Source: Bacillota bacterium (GTDB taxonomy: Bacteria; Bacillota_A; Clostridia; Clostridiales; Clostridiaceae). Taken from it: a stretch of 6,567 nt of DNA. The position numbers and the translations under genes were made by a program. The notes below the pieces were generated by a model. It searched no databases. It was not told where the DNA came from and saw only the letters and a program-made list of their open reading frames with translations. Positions 1 through 5,476 of the stretch are shown here, piece after piece. The stretch lies in contig JAJXYA010000246.1 of the NCBI GenBank assembly GCA_021780795.1, positions 1 through 6,567 on the forward strand, written 5' to 3'. Position 1 is the first letter of the stretch. Each line of letters starts with the position of its first letter.

Positions 1-816
1 GACGACTATAACCTTCAAAGTCTGATCCTTTTTCCCTACAGAACTTCCTCCAGAAATTAATACCAAGTCACACTCCTCAAAAGCTTTATCAACAGTACAC
101 TTTAAAAGTTCATAGTCGTCTTTTATAATTCCATAACTTATTGCCTCAATTCCATCTTCAAGCAATAAGGATGCTAGAAGATAGGTATTTATATCTCTTA
201 CCTCTCCTAAAGCTGGTTTATCTTCGCAGGGTACTACTTCATCACCAGTGGAAATGATAGCAACTCTTGGTCTTCTATATACTTTTACCTCACTAATTCC
301 AAGACTTGCAAGAACACCTATCTCATAGGGTCTCAGTTTATTTCCCTTTTTTATAACAATATCCTCAGTATTTATATCTTCTCCCACTTGTATTACATTA
401 TCACCCATGGCTACAGGTGAATAAATAAAAATTGTATTTTCATCTAACTTATCACTATACTCAACCATCACAACACTATCTGCACCCTCTGGAAGCATTC
501 CTCCCGTAGGTACATATAAACACTCTCCTAGTGCTATATCACAGGGGGGTACTGCTCCCATAAACACCTCACCCTTTAGTTCAAGTATAGAAGGCATCCC
601 TTCACTAGCTCCAAACACATCTCTTGAGCTCACTGCAAAGCCATCTACTGTTGATCTTTTGAATTCTGGTATATTACATTCTGCTTTTATATCTTGAAAA
701 CAAATTCTATTAGCACTTTGTAAAATATTAACCTTTTCATAGCCAAGCTCATAACTAAATGACCTATCTATTATCTCTTTAGCTTCCTTTACAGATACCA
801 CATTAAAAAGTTCCAT
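1..816 (-). CDS. moeA: Molybdopterin molybdenumtransferase MoeA (3' end cut by window edge)
   Basis: This cytoplasmic enzyme inserts molybdate, or tungstate in some organisms, into adenylated molybdopterin, the last step in making the basic metal cofactor. The first 272 codons are visible. The family is usually about 400 residues, so roughly the last third lies beyond base 1. Recognisable MoeA motifs, in order, are STVDGFAV near residue 55, PTGGMLPEGADSVVMVE near 105-120, GEDI, RPYEIGVLASLGI, VAIISTGDEVV, GEVRDINTYLL and the molybdopterin-binding-fold signature SGGSSVGKKD near the visible end. The ATG at 816-814 starts one base after the mogA stop codon. Its ribosome binding site, AGGAGGGG, lies inside the last mogA codons, so translation is probably coupled. 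It is the fifth gene of the riboswitch-led tup operon. The mogA-moeA order matches the two activities fused in eukaryotic gephyrin and Cnx1. Identity as a MoeA is firm. Whether it handles Mo or W cannot be read from the sequence. Confidence 0.95.
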   Translation of the reverse strand, partial: MELFNVVSVKEAKEIIDRSFSYELGYEKVNILQSANRICFQDIKAECNIPEFKRSTVDGFAVSSRDVFGASEGMPSILELKGEVFMGAVPPCDIALGECLYVPTGGMLPEGADSVVMVEYSDKLDENTIFIYSPVAMGDNVIQVGEDINTEDIVIKKGNKLRPYEIGVLASLGISEVKVYRRPRVAIISTGDEVVPCEDKPALGEVRDINTYLLASLLLEDGIEAISYGIIKDDYELLKCTVDKAFEECDLVLISGGSSVGKKDQTLKVIVV

Positions 817-817
817 T

Positions 818-1330
818 CTAACCCCTCCTAACACCTTGGCTATTTGTAGCGCATTCACTAGCTTCTCCTGTAAGTATAGCGATACCGTGTGGAATTGCTG
901 GCAATATAAATTCAAGATTTTCTACAGCACCTTTAGGGCTTCCTGGAAGGTTAATAATTAAGGTTTTTTTGCGGATTCCTGCAATACTTCTTGAAAGCAT
1001 AGCCTTTGGTGTAATGGCAAGTGATTTCATTCTCATAGCTTCACCAATACCTGGTACATATTTCTCAATTACATTTTGAGTCGCCTCAGGAGTAACATCT
1101 CTTTCTGAAAACCCCGTTCCTCCATTAGTTAAAATTAAATCTAACTTAAGCTCATCACATAAATAAATTAATTCTCTTTCTATTTCTTCTTTTTCATCAG
1201 GAATCATTTTATAGAAACTAATAATAAATCCCTTATCTTCTAATTCACTCCTTAGTGCTGGGCCTGTCCCGTCAATTCTTTCACCTCTAGAACCTTTGTC
1301 ACTAATAGTTAATATTGCAGTTTTTATCAT
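818..1330 (-). CDS. mogA: Molybdopterin adenylyltransferase (MogA/MoaB family)
   Basis: The protein activates molybdopterin by adenylation with ATP before MoeA inserts the metal. It is a single-domain MoCF_biosynth protein of 170 residues, a normal length. Visible family motifs are LTISDKGSRGE at the N terminus, TNGGTGFSERDVTPEAT near residues 68-84, containing the conserved Asp that contacts the pterin substrate, GEAMR near 97, and INLPGSPKGA near 126-135. Three in-frame starts are possible: GTG at 1339, ATG at 1336 and ATG at 1330. The site AAGGAG lies directly against the first two and 8 bases before the third, so I choose 1330, which gives the N terminus MIKTAILTISDKG. The gene begins inside the end of tupC, with a 29-base overlap, and ends one base before moeA. 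This suggests translational coupling of metal uptake and metal insertion. MogA and MoaB paralogues are hard to separate by sequence alone. The adjacent moeA favours a MogA role. Confidence 0.92.
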   Translation of the reverse strand: MIKTAILTISDKGSRGERIDGTGPALRSELEDKGFIISFYKMIPDEKEEIERELIYLCDELKLDLILTNGGTGFSERDVTPEATQNVIEKYVPGIGEAMRMKSLAITPKAMLSRSIAGIRKKTLIINLPGSPKGAVENLEFILPAIPHGIAILTGEASECATNSQGVRRG

Positions 1331-2033
1331 TTTCATCACTCCTTTTTAAAATCTGTCTTAATAATTTATGCTTTGGAAACTTAAGAACCTTATGTGTTTC
1401 TCCTTGTTCAATAATCTTTCCCTTATCTAAAAAAATAACAAAATCCGCTACCCTCTCAGCTTGTAATAAATCATGAGTGACTAAAATAACACTTCTCATT
1501 CCCTGCGCCATAGTTTTTATGAGTTTTTCGGCCCTCAGCGTATTTTCAATATCCATACTAGCTGTAGGTTCATCCAAAAAAGTAATCTGTGACTCTAAAA
1601 TTGCTGTTCTCAGAAGTGACACTTTTGCCTGTTCTCCCCCTGATAACTCTCTAGTGTTCTTATTAAGCAAGTCATCAATATCAAAATAGGTCAAATAGCA
1701 AGCTAACCTATCCTCAATTATTTCTTTACTGAATTTTCTGAATTTTAATCCTATTATTATATTCTCAATTACTGTAGAATTAAATAAATATGGACTTTGA
1801 AGCATTAGGGATATATCTGTTTTTACAAATTCATCATAACCAGAATTGTCGTATAATACTTTTCCCCTTGTAACTGGCTCAAGTCCGGAAACACATTGCA
1901 GCAGAGTAGTCTTTCCGCTACCATTCAAGCCCATCAAGGCATATACGTATCCTTCTTCAAAGTTTAACTCATCTATATATAATACTTCTTTTCCTCTGTA
2001 CTCTTTACTGAGGTCTAACACTTTAATATTCAT
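1302..2033 (-). CDS. tupC: Tungstate ABC transporter, ATP-binding protein TupC
   Basis: This is the cytoplasmic ATPase that powers import through TupB. At 243 residues it is a single ABC domain of normal size. All the core motifs are present: Walker A GLNGSGKT (residues 35-42), Q-loop Gln79 in MLQSPYLFN, signature LSGGE (130-134), Walker B ITFLDEP (150-156) followed by TASMD as the D-loop, and the switch His187 in VTHD. It lacks the extra C-terminal oxyanion-sensing domain found in ModC-type molybdate ATPases, which fits the Tup class. The ATG at 2033 follows the tupB stop by six bases. A site AGGTGA, which includes that stop codon, lies 6 bases upstream. The 3' end overlaps the start of mogA by 29 bases. 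An ABC ATPase alone would not reveal the substrate. The tungstate assignment comes from tupA and tupB beside it. Confidence 0.9.
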   Translation of the reverse strand: MNIKVLDLSKEYRGKEVLYIDELNFEEGYVYALMGLNGSGKTTLLQCVSGLEPVTRGKVLYDNSGYDEFVKTDISLMLQSPYLFNSTVIENIIIGLKFRKFSKEIIEDRLACYLTYFDIDDLLNKNTRELSGGEQAKVSLLRTAILESQITFLDEPTASMDIENTLRAEKLIKTMAQGMRSVILVTHDLLQAERVADFVIFLDKGKIIEQGETHKVLKFPKHKLLRQILKRSDENDKNCNINY

Positions 2034-2039
2034 ACCTTA

Positions 2040-2693
2040 TCACCTATTTTCATCTATCTTGCTCAGTCCATGTAAAATAAAGTTAACCATAAATGCAACA
2101 AGCAGTAATATGACTCCTATTGTAATGGCCTCATTAAATTTACCCTGACCTGTTTCTAAAGCTATATATGTGGTCATTACCCTTGTATCACCTTTTATAT
2201 TTCCTCCTACCATCATTACTGCACCAACCTCAGAAATTGCCCTTCCAAAACCCACAGCAACCACAGAAAAAAGTTGAACTTTGCATTCCCTTATAATTAA
2301 AATTAAGGTATCTCTATTTCCTGCACCGAGAGCAATACAGTTCTTTTTGATTTTTCTTCCACGGTTTCCTATGGCTGAAACTGTAAGTCCAAATACTATG
2401 GGAAATACCAATAAACTCTGAGCTATAATCATTGCAGTGGGTGTGAACAACAGTCCAAACCCACCCAAAGGTCCCTTTCTTGAAAGTAATAGATAAACAA
2501 CTAGTCCCATTAACACCGGCGGAATACTCATAAAAGTCTCAGATAATCTTGTAATATATTTTTTAAATTTAAAATCCTTTAAAGCAATAGGTATTGCTAG
2601 TATCATACCTATTATTGAAGCTATTAATGTTGATGTAATTGAAACAAACAAGGATAAAAAAACTACTTGTAAAACTTCTCCATAATAGCTCAT
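2040..2693 (-). CDS. tupB: Tungstate ABC transporter, permease TupB
   Basis: This is the inner-membrane channel subunit, 217 residues, typical for TupB. Hydrophobic segments can be seen near residues 9-36, 55-70, 84-107, 140-162 and 188-210, consistent with five or so transmembrane helices. The cytoplasmic coupling helix that contacts the ATPase lies around ALGAGNRDTLILIIRECK (121-138), the EAA-type loop of binding-protein-dependent permeases. The stretches MSIPPVLMGLVVYLLLS and EVGAVMMVGGNIKGDTRVMT are characteristic of the TupB/WtpB-like oxyanion permeases. The ATG at 2693 follows the tupA stop by eight bases, with an AGGTGA site overlapping that stop. It lies between the binding protein and the ATPase, as in other tupABC operons. 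Transport of tungstate rather than molybdate is inferred from family resemblance. Confidence 0.9.
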   Translation of the reverse strand: MSYYGEVLQVVFLSLFVSITSTLIASIIGMILAIPIALKDFKFKKYITRLSETFMSIPPVLMGLVVYLLLSRKGPLGGFGLLFTPTAMIIAQSLLVFPIVFGLTVSAIGNRGRKIKKNCIALGAGNRDTLILIIRECKVQLFSVVAVGFGRAISEVGAVMMVGGNIKGDTRVMTTYIALETGQGKFNEAITIGVILLLVAFMVNFILHGLSKIDENR

Positions 2694-2701
2694 TTCATCA
2701 C

Positions 2702-3547
2702 CTATTTCTTTGCATTAGGTACAAATAATGCTTGTCCATATTTATCCTTACCGAATTCACCAATAAGCTGCTGTCCTTTACTAGAAAGCATCCATTCAAT
2801 AAATTCATTTGATTCTTCTGTTTTAATCTTATTTTTATCCGGGTTTAACCTTATTAATGCATACTGGTTTAAAAGATCTTTTCCCTTTTCTGTAACGATA
2901 GTTAAATCTAGCTTGTCCTTCATAGATAAATATGTTGCTCTGTCTGTCAAAGTATACGCATTCTTCTCGTCTGCCATTTGAAGTACCGCTCCCATTCCTT
3001 TTCCTGCTGATACATACCAGGTTCCAGTAGGTTCTATTGCTGCAGATTTCCAGATAGCAAGTTCTTTTGTATTCGTACCTGACTTGTCACCTCTTGATAT
3101 AAAACTAGCTTTACTGCTACTAAGTAACTTAAAAGCCTCCACTGCGTCACTAGGTGTTTTTTCTTTAAGTTTTGCAGGGTCATCTTTGGGCCCTACTATT
3201 ACAAAGTCATTATACATAACCTCAAGTCTTTCTGTCCCAAATCCATCTTTAACAAATTGAAGTTCCTGTGACTTTGCATGTACAAGTAGTCCATCCGCAT
3301 CTCCTCGCTTTGCTATCTCTAATGCTTCTCCTGTTCCTTTAGCTAACACCTTAACTTTAATTCCTGTTTCTTTTTCAAATAATGGTAATAAATAATCTAA
3401 AAGTCCAGAATCTTGAGTACTTGTGGTTGTTGCAAGTACCATTGACCTCTCTTTTTTCGAACATGCAGTTATAGCAAAAACCAAAATAATACAAAGCGAT
3501 ATTATTAATAATCCCTTCAAACTTGATTTACTTCTTAGTTTTAACAC
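2702..3547 (-). CDS. tupA: Tungstate-binding lipoprotein TupA
   Basis: This is the extracellular solute-binding protein that captures tungstate and passes it to TupB. The N terminus is basic (KLRSKSSLKG), followed by a hydrophobic stretch and a lipobox ending ITAC. Cys29 is the predicted lipidation site that anchors the protein outside the membrane. The mature domain opens with LATTTSTQDSGLLD. The TTTS motif (residues 40-43) is the one linked to oxyanion binding in characterised TupA proteins. Further family motifs are GTGEAL (71-76), GDADGLLVH (82-90), SRGDKSGTN (151-159) and TLTDRATY (199-206). At 281 residues the length is normal. I choose the GTG at 3547. It has AGAGGGG eight bases upstream, whereas the in-frame ATG at 3565 has no ribosome binding site, lies inside that hairpin and would add only MRGVFF. 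It is the first gene of the operon, just downstream of a Moco-family riboswitch. ModA or WtpA is less likely given the TTTS start. Confidence 0.93.
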   Translation of the reverse strand: MLKLRSKSSLKGLLIISLCIILVFAITACSKKERSMVLATTTSTQDSGLLDYLLPLFEKETGIKVKVLAKGTGEALEIAKRGDADGLLVHAKSQELQFVKDGFGTERLEVMYNDFVIVGPKDDPAKLKEKTPSDAVEAFKLLSSSKASFISRGDKSGTNTKELAIWKSAAIEPTGTWYVSAGKGMGAVLQMADEKNAYTLTDRATYLSMKDKLDLTIVTEKGKDLLNQYALIRLNPDKNKIKTEESNEFIEWMLSSKGQQLIGEFGKDKYGQALFVPNAKK

Positions 3548-3584
3548 AAAAAAAACCCCTCTCATATTTTATATAAAAAGGAAT
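3548..3584 (-). terminator. Terminator-like hairpin of the riboswitch expression platform, overlapping the tupA ribosome binding site
   Basis: On the minus strand AUUCCUUU (3584-3577) can pair with AGAGGGGU (3562-3555). An inner AUAU/AUAU stem with an AAA loop adds to it, and eight U residues (3555-3548) follow. That is the form of an intrinsic terminator, though three of the pairs are G-U. The 3' arm is also the tupA Shine-Dalgarno sequence, and the GTG start comes straight after the U run. Folding could therefore stop transcription, hide the ribosome site, or both. A competing pairing exists between GAAAAGGGG (3608-3600), inside the riboswitch, and UUCCUUUUU (3583-3575), which would release the ribosome site. 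The pairings are seen by eye. Their regulatory use is inferred. Confidence 0.55.
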
Positions 3585-3587
3585 GAC

Positions 3588-3712
3588 AATAAGACCATCC
3601 CCCTTTTCAAATGGAAGGCTAAATCGTTTCCAATTTAACCCTAGCGGTCATAATTCCATGGCAACCTTTAGGAACTATGACTCGGAGAATAAACGATAAA
3701 ATTATTCTTATT
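3588..3712 (-). ncRNA. Moco-family riboswitch (molybdenum/tungsten cofactor RNA motif)
   Basis: The minus-strand leader of tupA matches the conserved Moco RNA motif. It has CUCCGAG (3687-3681), an 11-bp P2 stem (3681-3671 with 3657-3647) whose loop reads UAAAGGUUGCCAU, then CCGCUAGG (3646-3639). A 10-bp stem follows (3640-3631 with 3626-3617), capped by a GAAA tetraloop. A closing stem AAUAAGA/UCUUAUU (3712-3706 with 3594-3588) frames the whole. A small hairpin, GAAUAA/UUAUUC, lies between the 5' closing strand and the CUCCGAG. The family is known to control genes for Mo/W cofactor synthesis and transport in response to cofactor level. Here it precedes tupABC-mogA-moeA, so repression by the finished cofactor is the likely logic. 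The GNRA-capped third stem is the feature associated with molybdenum-type rather than tungsten-type members. Confidence 0.9.
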
Positions 3713-3745
3713 AGTTATTTTATAAAGCATGTACTTTTTTGCCCT

Positions 3746-3754
3746 ATTATAACA
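3746..3754 (-). promoter_or_regulatory. Extended -10 promoter for the tup operon
   Basis: On the minus strand the string TGTTATAAT contains a perfect TATAAT (3751-3746) preceded by TG one base away, an extended -10 element. No good -35 hexamer is present at 16-18 bases, which extended -10 promoters tolerate. Transcription would begin near 3739, about 27 bases before the riboswitch closing stem. That gives a leader of about 190 bases before the tupA GTG. The position is right for this riboswitch, but AT-rich DNA offers many chance matches. Confidence 0.5.
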
Positions 3755-3894
3755 ATTCTATTTACTTATATACTATATAGAGCAATTTTAGTGCCAAAAT
3801 TAATTTATGAGAGTTTCTCTTAATAACCCTTCATTTTAAAGGTCTAACATAAAATATAAAAAATATAAATTATTTAGAATATATTAATTGTTGC

Positions 3895-4080
3895 ATTTTG
3901 CTACACATCGTTTTAGGATTTCTGTTCGATTTCTGAACTGTGTTAAATTTCAGGACAGTTAATACTATATTTCTGTTTTTTCATGCCTTCTAAGCTAATA
4001 TTGGTATTTAGCTCAAACTCCGCACATGAAATGTTACTTAACCCATTGTAAAATGGAAGGCTTCCAGCATTAAGATATGA
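3895..4080. other. Hairpin-rich island of unknown identity, possible intergenic element or gene remnant
   Basis: This block stands out from flanks of about 12-15% G+C. It holds an 11-base-period direct repeat of GATTTCTG (3917-3924 and 3928-3935), an AACTGT/ACAGTT inverted repeat (3936-3941 and 3955-3960), a TTTCATG/CATGAAA pair (3980-3986 and 4025-4031) enclosing an AGCTAATA/TATTTAGCT hairpin, a CCATT/AATGG hairpin (4043-4056), and the near-palindrome TGGAAGGCTTCCA (4054-4066). The minus strand also has a 53-codon open stretch (4104-3943) that lacks an ATG, GTG or TTG near its beginning. I do not recognise the element. It could be a structured RNA, a dispersed intergenic repeat, or the decayed end of a gene. 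Confidence 0.4.
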
Positions 4081-4508
4081 TAATTTATGTTTAGAAAATG
4101 TAATTTAAATAATAATGACAGATACAAAAATAATTAAATTGGTAATATTTAATGATATTAATAATATAGCATAAACTGATAAAAATAAAAATGATTTTAT
4201 GTAATTTATAGTTAATTTTAGTAGATTATTTCATCTTGCTTTGAATTTTTTAAATAAATTCCATGAAGGAACATTCTACATCATTTCAACATTATCATTT
4301 ATATTATTAATAACTAGAATAACCTAATATTTTTCTAGAAATTTGGACATATATAAGTATATTCTCTTCAAAATATTATTCCATGATTCAACATAATGAA
4401 ACTTCATAGTAATGCCTGGTAGAATATAAATAAGAAAGGAACGAAAAAATCATATTAGATTGTACAATGCACAGTTTGTTATGATTTTTGATAATAGGTT
4501 ATTTAAAA

Positions 4509-5438
4509 GTGAAAAATAAGATGAAAGCAATCTCAATATTTTTTGTTTTATTAGTTTGTATTCCGATGGTAGCTGAATATTTTAATATGAAACAGTATTA
4601 TCATCTTAGTTCATTACCTAAAAAAAATAATATAACAACAGAGAATATATCAAAAGCAGCAGGAGTTTTTAAAGGTGGATTTGCAAAAAAGCAGGAGATT
4701 GAAAATAAAGCAAAAGATACAAAACCCATTACTTCAATAAATAAATTAAATCTCAAACATAACGATAAAGGTATCCCAGTACTTATGTACCATTCTATTG
4801 GATACGAAAAGGGAAATACAGTAAGACTTCCGAAAGAAAAGTTCAAAGCGCAAATGAAGTATTTGAAAGATAAAGGATATGTAACTCTCTCCTTAGACCA
4901 AGCATACGATTTTTTTGTAAGCAATAAATCCGTTCCAGAGAAAGCCTTAGTACTAACTTTCGATGATGGGTATCTAGATAACTATGTAGAAGCTTTTCCT
5001 ATATTAAAAGAACTTGACTTCAAAGCCACAATTTTCATTATTACTGATCTAGTTGGTAAAGTCCCAGGCTACATGAATATAGAGCAGTTAAAAGAGCTAC
5101 AAGCTAATAAAATAGACATTGAAAGCCATACCGTATTTCATGAAAATTTAAAGCAGTTATCTTACGAAAAACAATTGAAAACCCTAAAGGAATCTAAATA
5201 TTTTCTAGAAAAATCACTAAATAAAAAGATTCAGTATTTAGCATATCCCTATGGTGAGTATACTAAAGAAACCTTGAAAGCTGTAAAAGAAACTGGATAT
5301 AAAATGGCTTTTACAACTGCGGGAAGATGGTCTGATAAAGTTGATGGGGTTTTAACCCTAGATAGGGTCTTTATAAGTGGTGCTGCTAATTTAGATGTAT
5401 TTATAGAACGAATATCTAATGTTAATTATAAATTTTAG
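4509..5438 (+). CDS. Secreted or membrane-anchored polysaccharide deacetylase (NodB/CE4 family)
   Basis: The predicted enzyme removes N-acetyl (or similar) groups from an extracellular polysaccharide or peptidoglycan. After KNKMKAIS comes a hydrophobic segment (about residues 9-22), a signal sequence or anchor without a lipobox. A low-complexity Lys/Asn-rich linker to about residue 85 follows, then the catalytic domain. Domain motifs are GIPVLMYHSI (88-97), TFDDGY (150-155, with the catalytic base and metal Asp), SHTVFH (206-211, supplying the two metal-binding His) and LAYPYGEY (244-251). All catalytic motifs look intact. At 309 residues it is a normal single-domain member. VLMYHSI is common in the PgaB/IcaB-like branch, but the substrate cannot be fixed. 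The start is uncertain. GTG 4509 has AGG ten bases upstream, ATG 4521 would still keep the signal segment, and TTG 4488 has no ribosome site. It is transcribed opposite to all its neighbours and has no evident link to cofactor synthesis. Confidence 0.88.
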   Translation: MKNKMKAISIFFVLLVCIPMVAEYFNMKQYYHLSSLPKKNNITTENISKAAGVFKGGFAKKQEIENKAKDTKPITSINKLNLKHNDKGIPVLMYHSIGYEKGNTVRLPKEKFKAQMKYLKDKGYVTLSLDQAYDFFVSNKSVPEKALVLTFDDGYLDNYVEAFPILKELDFKATIFIITDLVGKVPGYMNIEQLKELQANKIDIESHTVFHENLKQLSYEKQLKTLKESKYFLEKSLNKKIQYLAYPYGEYTKETLKAVKETGYKMAFTTAGRWSDKVDGVLTLDRVFISGAANLDVFIERISNVNYKF

Positions 5439-5456
5439 ATTAGATGATTCAAAAAT

Positions 5457-5476
5457 AACTAGTCAACTTTCTAGTT
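5457..5476 (+). terminator. Weak terminator-like hairpin between the convergent deacetylase and fdhD genes
   Basis: AACTAG (5457-5462) pairs with CTAGTT (5471-5476) across an 8-base loop, followed on the plus strand by TATTATTTCTTTT, which is only a loose U tract. It lies 19 bases after the deacetylase stop and uses the last codons of fdhD as its 3' arm. The stem is short and AT-rich, so any termination would be inefficient. No stronger candidate lies in the 24-base gap between the two genes. Confidence 0.3.

Larger units (their letters stand above)
3713..4508. other. Gene-free intergenic stretch between the divergent tup operon and the deacetylase gene
   Basis: No convincing gene is visible on either strand in these roughly 800 bases. 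The left end holds the tup promoter. The middle (about 3895-4080) is an island of about 33% G+C carrying several inverted repeats, described separately. The part from 4081 to about 4330 is extremely AT-rich, about 12% G+C over 4081-4200, with stops in every frame, and I see nothing functional in it. Near the right end there is a perfect 10-bp palindrome, ATTGTACAAT (4459-4468), and a possible -10 TATGAT (4480-4485), both upstream of the deacetylase start. No convincing -35 accompanies that -10, so the deacetylase promoter is not resolved. Confidence 0.6.

Noticed and set aside
1477..2148. Open frames of 70 and 100 codons on the plus strand across tupC and tupB
   Set aside because: They lie antisense to well-supported transporter genes, show no family motifs and have no good ribosome sites.
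1302..3547. Assignment of the transporter as ModABC (molybdate)
   Set aside because: TupA has the TTTS opening motif, TupB has the TupB-like segments and the ATPase lacks the ModC sensing domain. The substrate is still inferred, not proven.
3917..3935. CRISPR or other short tandem array
   Set aside because: Only two copies of an 8-base GATTTCTG repeat exist, with a 3-base gap and no further units. No CRISPR-like repeat is seen anywhere in the window.
4054..4066. TGGAAGGCTTCCA as a named regulator operator
   Set aside because: It is a near-palindrome of plausible size, but it matches no operator I can name with confidence and may be part of an RNA hairpin or chance.
4434..4468. A small upstream gene using the good AGAAAGGA site at 4434-4440
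   Set aside because: No ATG, GTG or TTG lies at a proper distance after it with a sustained open frame before the deacetylase start.
4601..4924. A 107-codon open frame on the minus strand within the deacetylase gene
   Set aside because: It is antisense to an intact gene with complete catalytic motifs, has no recognisable protein family features and looks like a by-product of the coding sequence on the other strand.
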